64,000 bases of DNA from Owenia fusiformis (GCA_903813345.2 CAIIXF020000002.1:9447555-9511554), one strand, 5' to 3'. Positions 38,011 to 49,450 are shown, numbered from the stretch's first letter. Notes: generated by a model from the sequence alone, not told the origin. Made by a program: numbers and translations.

Positions 38011-38849
38011 ATCTAGTCAATTGGTTGGGTAAAAACACACCGAATGCACATTTGAGTTTACTATTTGTAAATTTTTATCCAGGACATCGATGCATCAATC
38101 TAGGAAAAACATTTGTAATTATCTATGGATATAAACTCTTGACTCAATGTTGAATTACTTGAAGGTGTTGCTTTCCAAAATTAGGACGAGATCAATTTCA
38201 ATTTGTAGAGTCAAGTTGTCACCTTAGCAACCACATATGAAGTGACATTGGATGCGGTGATTGGTGATGTAATGCACTGCAGTCTATGTTCGGATTGGCT
38301 GGAATCGGCCATACATTGCCAAGTTGTGTGAAAAAAGTATGTATAATTTAAATCATTGACGATTCCAATGTATAAAACCTCGATGTCTATCTTCTCATTG
38401 TACCCTCAAACTTTAAGCTTTATACTTTTTAAAAATATATAACTCAATGGTGATATTCCCCAGCAACAAGGGGGTCTTCAACATATAATTGGTTCACAGA
38501 AAGACAATTTACGAACACTTTCTTTTGGAGCTGTCACTTTCTAATATACCGTATGGCCTTTCCGTCCGCCACCGTCAAACAGATAGTTTTACAGCAAAAT
38601 TAACTCTCCCCTCACATGAAGAAAAAGATGAATGTCCAAAAGTATCCACACTTTGGCGAACGGTGATCCCATATTACTCATGCGACAGCTACTTTAGTGA
38701 ATTTGCAACCATGAGCTTTCTTGGTATTGCTTGCATCTTTGAGCTAGCTATGTTCACACTATTTTCGTAAACTCGAGTGTTTTCTTCCTCTTGTTAAAAG
38801 GAAGTCAAAATAGGCTCATATTTGAGATCAGGGATATGCATGGTAAGAA

Positions 38850-41069
38850 CTATCTATCCCCAGTATCCCCATAAGATACTGCGTGGATGTTGTAGTTCCC
38901 CATATACGTTTTATTGTTTGAATTACGTCGTTCATTGTTCCTTGAGCGTTTAACAGTTTGACTGTTTCCGTGATTCACTTCTAAACACTCGATGAAAAGT
39001 CTCTTCCGCTCCTCTCCCGCATACAGTACTTTCTTGATATTCAGATGACCTTTGTCGACGGCATTTCTGACAAAGCCTTTCGTCCAGAACATTTGCCTTT
39101 CCACGTTCATACTGCATGCCAGTTTTTGTAGTTCAAAGAGTGCGTCTTTTTGTTCCGCAACTTCATTAATTGTGTTTGCCATGATACCAATCAGCATATT
39201 GAACATCAATATTGTTACAATGATAGTAAAAGCTATATAGCTCATGATCAAATACAAATTACTTAATGCATTAGTACCGGATGCAATAAGTGAATTAAAA
39301 TCAGCCATTCCAACCATTACTTTATAAGTGGTTAGAACAGTATCTCCATATGTTGCAACGTCAGACATACGATATGCGTCGTCGTAGAGCAAATAGAACG
39401 CCCCCGTGAATCCAAAAAACATTCCGACGACCGTTAGAAGAAATCTGACGACGTCCCCAAAAAGCATCTTCATAACGGTAAGAATGTAAAACGAAGTATA
39501 TTCGAAATTGCGAAGATAAATTGTAAAGTAGAGACAACATGTCTGAATTGCAATGGAACCAGTCATGTGACTGTTCCCTAATCCGGCCAAATACTGAAAT
39601 GATGTGTAGAACAATGCGACCGAGAAAATGATGTAAATCAAAGCGAATGATCCAGTTCCAGTGACGATGTTGAATTGTCGCTCCAATATTTCACGCCACG
39701 ATAGATGGAGGCGTCTAGCTTTTATTATTTGGTATAATAAGTGTATGATTTCTTTTAGAAATGATACGATGCCGTATGCTAGGAAAAAGCAATCGTTCAC
39801 AAATATAAAATTTCTTGCGGCATTTTCACTTAAACTTGAACCTGCAATTACAGATGCGGTTCCATTGTAAATCATTGTGCCATTATTCCTTTCTCCCCTA
39901 ATTATGACTCGTTGAACAGAGTTAGCATTTAACCAGATCATCAGAAACATATGCCAAACCATGGATACGATAAATGGCTTCATGTTTGCACTGTTACGCA
40001 ACGAGAGCAATTTTCTAAAGGGATGTTGAGAAAAGATATTAGGAAATCGAAGAGTACCAGAACTTGTTCCGATATAATACATCCCTGGCGCACCTGAAGA
40101 AATATTTCCATCTACGGCTTTTATACTTTCTATACAGCTGATGTCATATTCAACGAATGATGTAGATGAACCATAGCGAAAGGTCTCCCTTTTCAATACC
40201 TGGTTCAAAATAACATGGATGAAGTGGTATTCTGTTTTTCTGAAAGCCATGGCCATAGGAGTCTCTTCGCGACCATCTCTCATTTCCAAGAGGCATTCAA
40301 GCGCCTCCCTTCCACCATCAGCGGATAGAATCATTTTAATCACTCCATGGACGAAGTCATTTACTTCTTCTGTCGCATCATCCGACAAGTTCACCAGGCA
40401 ATGTAACATGTTCTGTCGTTTTGAGTCGGTATGATACAGAACACGTGGATTGATCTCGAACAAAAGGCGAACCATGTCGATGTTGCGAGACCAACAGGCT
40501 AGAAAAAGAGGAAGTTCAAATCCATCAAAGGTGCCTTTAAAGAATATCCCCGTCGCTTTACTGGCCGAAAGCATGTTAAATTCATCAGGATTTCCCGCTA
40601 TGATTTTGACCATATCAGGCATATCGTGTACAAGTGCATGATGTAAAGAGCTCCCACCTTTGAATGTTTTGGTTTCCAATGGCCCAAAATTTCTTCCCCC
40701 AAGCTCCAATAATTTAAGCGCTAAACTTTTATTTCCTTTAAAAATCGCGTATTGAAGAAGTGACATCCCATTCGAGTGCATAAGTCGCTGGTCCTGAAGA
40801 TCAACCAACTTCCCTTCCTTGACCATTAATTCGAATTCCTCTATGCTGCGTTGTAAAAGCTCTGCATGGGAGTCTTCTATGGCGTTTACCAGTTTGTCTC
40901 GAAGATTCATCACATTATTTTGTTTACCACATTCGACATCAAAACCAAGCTCTTGGTCGTTCATATTAAGCGTTTCTACCTTGATAATACGAATAGAAGT
41001 TGTGACCTCGTTATTCGGTCCAGTCGCGAGGGAACAATCACCCTTTGTTGTCTTCTCGCCTGCTGTCAT
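38850..41069 (-). CDS. TRPV-like cation channel, intronless (739 aa), second copy
   Basis: Single-exon paralogue of the gene at 34148, in inverted orientation. It has ankyrin repeats (NGMSLLQYAIFKGNKSLALK, GSSLHHALVHDMPDMVKII, FELPLFLACWSRNIDMVRLL, RQNMLHCLVNL, EETPMAMAFRKTEYHFIHVI) and six membrane segments. The pore loop is TYKVMVGMADF near residues 581-591, with the filter-position Asp kept, and S6 ends with NMLIGIMANTINEVAEQ. The C-terminal tail after S6 is short and basic. The stretch MLFGDVVRFLLTVVGMFFGF, joining S4 and S5, is shared with its neighbour as MLFGDISRFLAI. Clear but far from identical sequence points to an old duplication with both copies kept intact. Channel gating is unknown. 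Confidence 0.95.
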   Translation of the reverse strand: MTAGEKTTKGDCSLATGPNNEVTTSIRIIKVETLNMNDQELGFDVECGKQNNVMNLRDKLVNAIEDSHAELLQRSIEEFELMVKEGKLVDLQDQRLMHSNGMSLLQYAIFKGNKSLALKLLELGGRNFGPLETKTFKGGSSLHHALVHDMPDMVKIIAGNPDEFNMLSASKATGIFFKGTFDGFELPLFLACWSRNIDMVRLLFEINPRVLYHTDSKRQNMLHCLVNLSDDATEEVNDFVHGVIKMILSADGGREALECLLEMRDGREETPMAMAFRKTEYHFIHVILNQVLKRETFRYGSSTSFVEYDISCIESIKAVDGNISSGAPGMYYIGTSSGTLRFPNIFSQHPFRKLLSLRNSANMKPFIVSMVWHMFLMIWLNANSVQRVIIRGERNNGTMIYNGTASVIAGSSLSENAARNFIFVNDCFFLAYGIVSFLKEIIHLLYQIIKARRLHLSWREILERQFNIVTGTGSFALIYIIFSVALFYTSFQYLAGLGNSHMTGSIAIQTCCLYFTIYLRNFEYTSFYILTVMKMLFGDVVRFLLTVVGMFFGFTGAFYLLYDDAYRMSDVATYGDTVLTTYKVMVGMADFNSLIASGTNALSNLYLIMSYIAFTIIVTILMFNMLIGIMANTINEVAEQKDALFELQKLACSMNVERQMFWTKGFVRNAVDKGHLNIKKVLYAGEERKRLFIECLEVNHGNSQTVKRSRNNERRNSNNKTYMGNYNIHAVSYGDTGDR

Positions 41070-42980
41070 ATTTGACTATTATACGCTTACGTGATGTAAC
41101 AGTACAATGTAGAGTGGATGATGCTACATGCCGGAAGATTCCATCACATGCAATTCACGTGATTTATAATTTCAACGTCAATTACCGGCGTGACTAATAA
41201 TAAAGTCATTGCAATTAACTTGGCCCATTGTATCAGATTTCTTCTACACTGCTTAATGGCCCTTTATTCTGCGTGGTTCATAATTAATCGATCCTTTAAT
41301 TTAAATCAGCCTATGATTAACAGAGAAGAAAGTTGTTATGCGATGTCGAAAATTGATCATGGCTACAAGAGTACACGACACGACACCACTCGGATATTTA
41401 TTTAATTGTTCAGGTTTAATTTGAATAGAAAGTAATTTCATTCTTTCATTTGGAAGTATCATTGATGGAATCAATAGCCATAGACCAATGTTGAGGTACA
41501 ACAATAATACTCATATCGGGCCCAATGCAAGGTGGCCAATCCAAATTTTAAATAAACTCTAAATGGTGAAACAGAGTCAACAAAAGAAAGGACACCGGGA
41601 GTTGATAAACATGTTGAGCCTACATGACATCAAATTTGAAAACTCTGGTCATGTTTTGAGCTTTATTTGTTAAATGCCCAAATTATATTGATTAATAATT
41701 ACTATAATGTAAACGATTATACTGTTCATTTTGTGATTAGTGAAGTTATACTATTGTGTAAAATTACGTAACGTTATTATGATTATGCACTTCCTTAATG
41801 TGCAAATAAACTTATGGCAAACGAATCTAAATGTATCATGTTAAAGGTCGCCGTGTAAAGTTAGAAAATATGTTTTTATCATTAATTCACTATCTGTCAT
41901 GACTTTAAAAGTAGCTTTTCATTTCGAATGAACCATACATTTCAAAAATTATTATATTTTTATTCCAATGCAAAGATTGAACAAAGGACAGACTATTTCA
42001 ATAATAAAATTCAATATCTAATGTGCCACTTCAATGTTTTAGCATACCAAAAATGCAATATCCAAATTTCTTAGCTTTGAAGATTTAGAATTTAGATTAA
42101 GAATATCTTAAAAATCAAAATAGAAGAGACAGAGACGAGTAGGTTTTTGTCTCAGTTTTTTGTTGTTGTTACCATCATTCAATGTCAGGCCTGTTTAATT
42201 ACCACATGCATTGTTCTAAGTTTTATAAATATAGAATAATCCTTTGATTTGATACCTGGCAAACAATGAAAAGGTGTCCTCAATCTTCAACAAGTTCAAT
42301 TTTTGCTCTATTATCTCAATATTTTTTTCGATCAGAAAATGAAATTGAGATTGTATATACCGGTGTAAAAGAAATTATGGTCCCCTGGGGACTATGGTCC
42401 CCTTTCTTAAAGGCCCTTACTGGCCCTGATTGTGGATACGATAATAAGGCAAAGAGTTGTTTTTAGGTCACCATATAAATAAATGGAAAGTAGGACCATA
42501 ATTTGATAGGACCTCCTACCCTTTTACACCTGAAACACGCATATACTTAATAAAGACTACTTCCAAAGTTTGACTTTCTGCATATACATCCGTGCTCATT
42601 TGCTGCGAAACAGAGCTAGATTCATTTGATTGATGAGAACAATGGACGTGGAAAATAATGCTAATGGCAAATATAGATTAAACACCATAATAGACACCGT
42701 ATAATTTTGAGTTTTCAAACTTGCTCAGATCAATTTGTCTAAGTTTTACTTAATTCTTTCAATTATCTTTCAACTTGTCTATTTCCTCACTGCTCCATCG
42801 ATTAGACGCTTTTCCTTTCTGAATTTTGATATATACTATGCGCCACCTATCTTTTCGAATCCCAAAACACGCTTTGGTATGTTTTCTTGTACTTTGGTCA
42901 GTTATTACTTCATCTATTACATACGGCCATATCATAAACAATTGCCTCATTATTCACAAGTACTTTAAATATTATTCAGT
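41070..42980. other. Intergenic, 5' flank of TRPV-like gene 2
   Basis: No gene is supported. Around 42360-42440 lies the inverted copy of the dispersed repeat seen at 10985-11060, which explains the small open frame at 42266. Confidence 0.5.
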
Positions 42981-42982
42981 AC

Positions 42983-43415
42983 ATTAAAACCCGTTCAAGT
43001 GGAATACCATTGATACCCCAAATAGTGTTCCACTTGGAATGTGTTCCACGTGGAACACTATTATTTAGTACATTAAAACCCGTTCAAGTGGAATACCATT
43101 GACACCCCAAAAATTGTTCCACTTAGAATGTGTTCCTAGTGGAATACTATTATTTAGTACATTAATACCCGTTCAAGTGGAATACCATTGATACCCCAAA
43201 TAGTGTTCCACTTGGAATGTGTTCCTAGTGGAACACTATTATTTAGTACATTAATACCCGTTCAAGTGGAATACCATTGATTCCCCAAATAGTGTTCCAC
43301 TTGGAATGTGTTCCACGTGGAACACTATTATTTAGTACATTAAAACCCGTTCAAGTGGAATACCATTAATACCCCCAAATAGTGTTCCACTTGGAATGTG
43401 TTCCATGTGGAACAC
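42983..43415. repeat. Tandem repeat, five ~88-bp units
   Basis: Each unit contains CCCGTTCAAGTGGAATACCA, then AGTGTTCCACTTGGAATG, TGTTCCACGTGGAACACT (or a variant) and ATTATTTAGTACATTAA. The GTTCCACGTGGAAC core is itself a perfect palindrome with an E-box-like CACGTG in the intact units. Confidence 0.95.
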
Positions 43416-44640
43416 GTTCATGTTCATTTTATATTAAGTTAATGCATGATATGGGACTTGAACAGGTGTTTAACTTACGGAGGCGTACCATGTTAAAGGT
43501 TCTTCTCTAAGATACATGCCACTATCATTGACATTTGATTTCACTGAATAGTAATTGTTTATTCGTCATCTTTAATCAATGAAATCTGAAATTATTACGT
43601 TTTATTTGCCAATTAATGTAATGTTTTAATCTCGTTTCGTGCGACTCAACCACTTTTTGATACTTATCGCGTCTCTTGCCTTACAATTCCTATATTTCCA
43701 CAATTAATTTACAAGCTATTGATAGGCCATGATGAAATATACAAACAATGCGAATGTTCATGACTATAATAATGTTTTGGAAAAAGCAATAACATGAGTT
43801 CAGAATTCTTGATTTGTCTCAGAATAGAATCTTTTATGATATACAATTGTTGACCGCTAATTGACCAATCAGATGCGAGTATTTACACTTAGGTACTTAC
43901 AATACTAGATTATCCGGTATAAATGTGTACTTTATTCTGGTTCAAATACCTTGTTAAAGTGTTTATAGTAAACAAAGTACGATTTATTGCATGTCTGATG
44001 TAAACACATCCATCTAGGATATAAAATGTGTGGTTATTGAAAACCAAAAACACCAAAATTCAGTGAACACATGGTGCTAGCTATGGTCTACTCAGTCTAT
44101 TCAGTACTGTATATTTATGTACATTCAAGAAAGCGTTGAGTTTTCTCAATTATGACGGGATTTTTCTCTAATACTTTTTAGTGTGTACATATTAATCAAT
44201 CCAGTCGTAAAGTTATGGAGATAATATAGTATCTATACCCCCCCCCCAACTCTCCTTTTCATTAACATCTCATCCTCCGATCACAGGGCTTCAAAATCCA
44301 GAATATATTCTTTCTTTTTACGGAAGACGGAGATACGGTTTCTGGATACCTGCTTAGGAGGATGTAACATCTAGGATCAAAATATTTTGTCTTGTCTTGG
44401 GTAAACGGAGTAGGTGACGCATTCTTTTGTGTTTGCGTCAGAGGCAAAATTATAATACGGTAATTTTAATATAAAACTATTATACACTTTATCGCTAAGC
44501 AAGTCTTGTGCCTCCGGGGAGGGGGGTAGGGCTACAACTACCTAAGCCTGTTTTAACAAAGACTGCAGCATAAAAGTAGTAGGATCTAAGACTGAGTCTT
44601 CGAAATAATTGTTGTTTACTTATGCACATAGTATATATGT
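43416..44640. other. Intergenic, nothing recognised
   Basis: AT-rich sequence with a C homopolymer near 44240; no coding or structured feature is seen. Confidence 0.5.
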
Positions 44641-45175
44641 ATAGTCTGGTGACTGCTCGTTGCGGACGAGTCCGGTATTGTCCAAACCTTTCGGAATATC
44701 GCAGATGCGAGTAGGTAGTTACCAGATTCACCACCAGCTGGCTCGTTCGGGTCAGATAGCATGGCGGGTATAGTAGAATGTTCCCTTTAACTTAAATTAC
44801 ATCTATTTGCGTGGTTCAATTTTCATATAACCCTTATGTATCTAATAGTTATGCAAATTAAAATATGTCTAGTAAAAGAAAATGTCATCTGTCCAATACA
44901 AGAAAAGATAATTCACTTTTTGTGATTTTGTAACATGGGGTCTATGGGGAATCAACCCGAACAGAAATCACATTTTCAAAAAAAAAAAATTTCAAAGTTG
45001 ATAGACAATTTTCGAAACCATATTTCTAGGTGTACTTTTACATGCAGATTTCAAATATGACATCGCTTTGACTGAATTTTGAATATTTAATTACGTAAAT
45101 CAATATTATTTCTACTCGCATCTAGTCTATTGGTGGTTCATGATCAATAAGCAGTGGTTCCCTTATTCCTTGTGT
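44641..45175 (-). pseudogene. Broken third copy of the small-membrane-protein terminal exon, interrupted by an insertion
   Basis: The minus strand at 44645-44685 reads like the C-terminal codons DNxGLVRNEQxPxY of the gene at 45488. At 45130-45175 it reads like the preceding block (ACAAGGAATAAG...CCACTGCTTATTGA). Between them lie about 445 bp that include the dispersed repeat 44772-45016 and inverted ends GCAGATGCGAGTAG and CTACTCGCATCT. Frame is lost, so this is a relic. Confidence 0.6.
44772..45016. repeat. Dispersed repeat, copy 2
   Basis: Matches 37764-38010 over its whole length with scattered substitutions. Lies inside the insertion that splits the exon relic. Confidence 0.85.
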
Positions 45176-45340
45176 TCATTTTAATATAAAAATAAGTACT
45201 ATACACTTTATCGTTAAGTACATTTTAGGCATCATGGGATACAACTTCCTAAAGCAATTTTTCACAAAGCAGTATACAGCATACATGTAAAAGGCAGAGT
45301 GAGATAGATATACATGATAAACAAATGATTTTTGTCTACT

Positions 45341-45430
45341 TATAGGCTGGTGGCTGCTCATTGCAGACGAGTCCAGCATAGTCTGCGCCTGTTGGTGGTT
45401 GATAGTTAATAAGCAGTGGTTCCTTGTGTT
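45341..45430 (-). pseudogene. Second tandem copy of the terminal exon's 3' part
   Basis: In the frame of the intact gene the minus strand reads HKEPLLINYQPPTGADYAGL then VCNEQPPAYK and stop, close to the end of the protein at 45488. Only the last 30 codons are present and no good acceptor was found, so it is more likely a relic than an alternative exon, although its frame is intact. Confidence 0.6.
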
Positions 45431-45487
45431 ACTTTCAATGTGAAATAAAATTGAGTCAGTCTAAGTCTTTAAATACATGATTTCAGT

Positions 45488-47190
45488 CTACTTATAGGCT
45501 GGTGGCTGCTCATTGCGAACAAGTCCAGCATTGTCTGCGCCTGTTGGTGGTCGATAATTGATGGGAAGTGGTTCCTTGTTCCTTGTAATAATGTAGTATA
45601 ATCCAGCGCCATCTTTATAAAGATCCCATAGCTCTCCATTATATTCTACCCATTGCTCTTTCTCAAGGTAGAGTCCGGGGCAATCTGGGGATTCCCTGGC
45701 GGCCAGTCTTCTTTCGGCCTTTCTGAAAATAAAATGATCAATAAAAATATATCTTAAAGAGTGTCATTTATTATTACAAGAAAGTAAAACTATTCTCAAA
45801 AGACCAAGTATGTCGTTACAAATGGAATCAGGTAGCCATATCATTGTATGGCTATATTTTAACATTAATACAATTTTTTTAACAAATGTCTTGATGCTCA
45901 AATTCTAGATTAAATGTTAAATGAACAGTAAATTTAACACTTTAATTTAACAACTTTATCCTACTAACATTGTACAGTGTCTTACACTTTCCTTCATACG
46001 CTTGGCAACTCTATCTCCCCATTTAATTACATGCTAACGCTTATTGATATTTGAATTATAGTTGCTTAGTCTTTAAAGAAAATACTACTTTTAGTGCTTG
46101 AAATATAAATTGACATCATTTCGAAAACCTTTTTTTCAACAATAACAATAGGTCGGATATTGATCACAAATCAGATGTAAATTTCAAAATCGGCATCTCC
46201 ATGTTAATATAAACCAATATTGGAACTGATAGGTTTGTCGCAAGGCATATGACAGGATATCCACCTATCCGAGTTCTCGCAAAAACACACAAGTTCGGTA
46301 GAAAATTGATTAAACTTTGTTTAACAAAAAAGATATGTTACTTCACGTTCAACAAAGTTATAGGTCTCCAAAGTCAAAATTATTTTCAAGAAACCCCTCC
46401 CATTGAAATAATAGAGGAGGGGAAAAGGCATCGGACAAGAAGTCAAGTAACATTTTCACCTTTATCATAATAAGTATTTTCATTGCTGGTTATGTAAATA
46501 AAAAATCAAACATAGAAAGGCTTTAACACGTGGTCCAATGATTGAGTTAAGCTTGCCAAACCTATAGAGGGGAGTGTAACATTGAAATCCATTAAAACAA
46601 GGCATCCAGTGACGATGTATCTTTATTCCTAGACATAATATTCACAAGAAATCTCCCTCATCATCATTGAGGTGTTTATCAATGTATTGATATGCAAGGT
46701 GTGGATCAAGGATCATTTCAAGATGTAAAAGAAATATTCAGAATCTCGATCCCCACCCTTATCCCTGTATTACTGAATTGAGGTGTTGATCAACGTTTAG
46801 ATGCAACGTGTGGTTCATTTTCAAGGTGTGTATTTGTCAATATACAGTTGCATTTGTTTATAAAATCCTATTTCATCGATGCTTGATCCATGCTTGGCCT
46901 ATGGTAGATCAATGCCTTGTTACTCGTAAAACTAGGATTGCGACATTACATTGAAACCCAATGAATATTTTTGTGAGAGTCTTAGTGTTTGCTTGCACCT
47001 AAACGTAAACATAGATTTTAATGGCTGTCCTATATCGGAAGTCGCGATCACTTTTTAAACCGCTGGTGTATTATAATCTAACCTAATATAAAATAGTTAC
47101 GATACCTTCTTGCTGCATCATCAATGCAAGCACGGATACAATACGATATCAATCCAATGGGTATTATGATACACACCATCTTGTTCGAAC
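45488..47190 (-). CDS. Small single-pass membrane protein of unknown function (102 aa), two coding exons
   Basis: Exon 47190-47106 carries an 11-base leader after acceptor TTTTGCAG and the start codon at 47179; exon 45722-45488 carries the rest. They join in phase 2 (AG/GTATCG donor, TTTTCAG acceptor). The product begins MVCIIIPIGLISYCIRACID, a hydrophobic membrane segment at the very N-terminus, followed by a basic stretch (ARRKAERRLAARE). A soluble tail then reads CPGLYLEKEQWVEYNGELWD and ends NEQPPAYK. PPAY is a PPxY motif, which WW-domain proteins bind. An intron in the 5' untranslated region is implied by the acceptor just before the ATG. I do not recognise the family. The start resembles that of small UPF0729 proteins only weakly. 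Confidence 0.7.
45985..46576. mobile_element. Hairpin MITE, CACTCCCCTCC family, diverged copy
   Basis: Left end CACTTTCCTTCATACGCTTG and right end CTTGCCAAACCTATAGAGGGG with AGTG are inverted and TA-flanked. Inner phrases GCTTTAACACGTGGTCCAAT and TATGACAGGATAT match the copy at 15956. It lies in the intron of the small membrane protein. Confidence 0.75.
46577..47105. other. Remaining intron sequence of the small membrane protein gene
   Basis: No feature seen apart from loosely repeated GAGGTGTT and GATCAA phrases between 46660 and 46810. Confidence 0.4.
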
Positions 47191-47837
47191 CTGCAAAATG
47201 TTTAACGTTAGTTAAAACACAGACAAGGAAGTAAATGTGAAATTGTTACAGTTTATATGGAACTCGATGCGCAGTTGCTTTATTCATACTTAATATTCTT
47301 TTAAAAGTTTCAATATGACGGCATATTGAGATGCATGAAAGCCCTTACAATAAATCTAAGCAAAGTACATATATTTTAGCTTCTGAGATATAATAATCGG
47401 AATCGAGTGACCGTTTCGTGTTTTTACAATTCTCCCTGATATTCTTAGTGTTCTGGGTTTTAAACGTCAGCAGAAACGAATATTCACAATCACATGAGAA
47501 TCGAATGAATTAGATAACTGACTTTTGGAAACGTGTCTCCTGCTAAATATTATTTTGTTTTGTTCTTCAAACGGGTGGTCGTGCATTTTACTGTCAAGAT
47601 AAATGAATGTATTGTCTAAAATTCATACCCGAATCTACGGTTAGCAAAATATGTTATTCCCATAGATGTAAGTCTAGCAAATCTGGCAAAATGTTGCGTT
47701 TTTTTAAATTTAGTTTAAGAGCAAGCAGTGTTCGCTACTTATTTTTCTGAAGAGGTGCGCATGCCTTATATAATTATCAACCACATTTTTCAGATAAATT
47801 TTGCGCATGCGCCTGAAACGCGTGTAGAAATCAAGTA

Positions 47838-48428
47838 CAGGGTGGTCTAAAAATGGGACACTCGTATTTTGAAAATATATATTGATTTTCTTGATGAAAA
47901 CATGACATATTATATACCAGTGGATAGGGAATTTACTATCAGGATGGTCCAAAATCAACATAATTGGATCATCCGATGTCAATGTCTGCGACTACCGTGT
48001 TTTTGGAGAACTAACAGAATTTGTTTACCATGGACCCCTTACATCTACTCAGTCCCTTATCGACAGAATAATTGAGAAGTTGAATTCACTGTCTCAATAG
48101 CATGTCAATGATGCATTTGACCAGTTTAGACCAAAATTGAGGGGTTTAATTGATCAAAATTGTGGACATATTGAGCGTCTGTTTAAGTAAATCAAGTTGA
48201 CAAAAAACTTGGTTTTTGCAAGTCTCGGAAAACCTGTTTTGAAATGAAAATGACGTCATTTATATTATGGACGCTGGTTGACAGACATTATAATAAATTT
48301 GAACTCATGGTATACCAAATTAAAGATGAGTAAATTCCCTATCCACTGGTATATAATATGACATGTTTTCATCAAGAAAATCAATATCTATTTTCGAAAT
48401 ACGAGTGTCCCATTTTTTGACCACCCTG
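47838..48428. mobile_element. mariner relic with ~105-bp TIRs and decayed transposase
   Basis: Left CAGGGTGGTCTAAAAATGGG and right CCCATTTTTTGACCACCCTG are inverted, and the match runs on through ATTGATTTTCTTGATGAAAA and ACCAGTGGATAGGGAATTTA. TA flanks both ends. Between them about 47965-48185 translates, with one stop, as SDVNVCDYRVFGELTEFVYH and later FRPKLRGLIDQNCGHIERLF, the C-terminal end of a mariner-type transposase. The catalytic N-terminal part is missing. Confidence 0.8.
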
Positions 48429-48764
48429 TAGATATATATGTAGTTTATTGGTCTCTTGAAAACAATCAATTTCCGTGGAAAATCCAATAGAGCGAACAAA
48501 TGATAAAACAAAAATAAAGATTACATATTAAAATACTGTATGTGTGTATTAATATATTTATGATTTGTAATTGAACCAACTGCAATAAATAATAAAACAG
48601 TCGGAAAAATTTGATTAACAAAAACCCACTTATAATCAGCAGTTTACAAATGTTTCCATGAGAGAGGACATCACGGCACCTTGTAACAAGACATCACTAA
48701 AGTCTGTTTCACTGCATCAAAGGCAAACAGTTAAATCTGAAATATAAGAAATCTAAATAATATT

Positions 48765-49450
48765 GTGCAATAATATACATGTATAGAAAAATATATTCAT
48801 ATTGCACACGAATGACATTTGTTTATGTTGGATTGCTTGTAAATTGGATTATAAAGTCTGTAACCTCCTCTATTTTGATGTTTCTCAACCATGTTAATTC
48901 TCAAAAAATAACATGGCAGACAGACCTCAAATTACAAGAGGGCACAGGCTTATTGCACTAAACACTAAATAATTATAGGATATCCTATGATTTTGAGGAA
49001 TATCATTTTTATCTACGAGGTTGATATTGATATCTGCACGAGAGAGCGAAGCGAACGAGTGCATATATCAATATCACCGAGTAGATTAAAATGATATTCT
49101 GAAAAAAATCATAGGATGTTCTTATTATCCTACACTTACAAGGAGTGTACTGAATGTATAATATCATTGTAAAATTAATTCCATGCCAAATAGAGTCAAT
49201 TTGGCGGGAAATCAACAAGCGGAGTATATCGTCACAATATCCTCCGCATATTGGGTTTTCCGGAGTATATCGTCACGATATCCTCCGCCCGGAGTATATC
49301 GTTACGATATCCTCCGGATATTCATTTTGCCAATAAATATCAAATTTATTTTTTCATGTTATTATACATTTAGTACACTAAGTGTAGGATAATCTGAAAT
49401 ATACAAATGTCATTCGTGTGCAATATGAATATATTTTTCTATATATTATG
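48765..49450. mobile_element. Insertion nested in the left foldback arm
   Basis: Present in the left arm but absent at the equivalent place in the right arm. Its ends AGAAAAATATATTCATATTG / CAATATGAATATATTTTTCT and CACACGAATGACATTTGT / ACAAATGTCATTCGTGTG are inverted. Inside is a second palindrome (CCTATGATTTT...AAAATCATAGG, 48980-49117) and three tandem near-palindromes at 49220-49316. Confidence 0.75.
49220..49316. repeat. Three tandem near-palindromes, CGGAGTATATCGTnACGATATCCTCCG type
   Basis: Units at 49220-49246, 49261-49287 and 49290-49316, each 27 bases and nearly self-complementary. They resemble binding sites for a dimeric protein or an internal promoter module of the element. Confidence 0.85.

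Larger units (their letters stand above)
36356..38849. other. Spacer between the two convergent TRPV-like genes
   Basis: Holds both 3' ends and a dispersed repeat copy (37764-38010). From about 37000 to 37500 the phrases GGTTCGCCTGGAAA, GATTTTAGGA and GAGATTTTTATACAAA recur loosely, giving a degenerate tandem array. A 93-codon open frame at 38489 has no family features and is not called. Confidence 0.5.

Noticed and set aside
38489-38770. 93-codon forward frame ahead of the second TRPV-like gene's 3' end
   Set aside because: No recognisable family, no splice or promoter context; codon content not convincing.
43000-43415. CRISPR-like array
   Set aside because: Units are contiguous without unique spacers, and the genome is eukaryotic; it is a plain tandem repeat.
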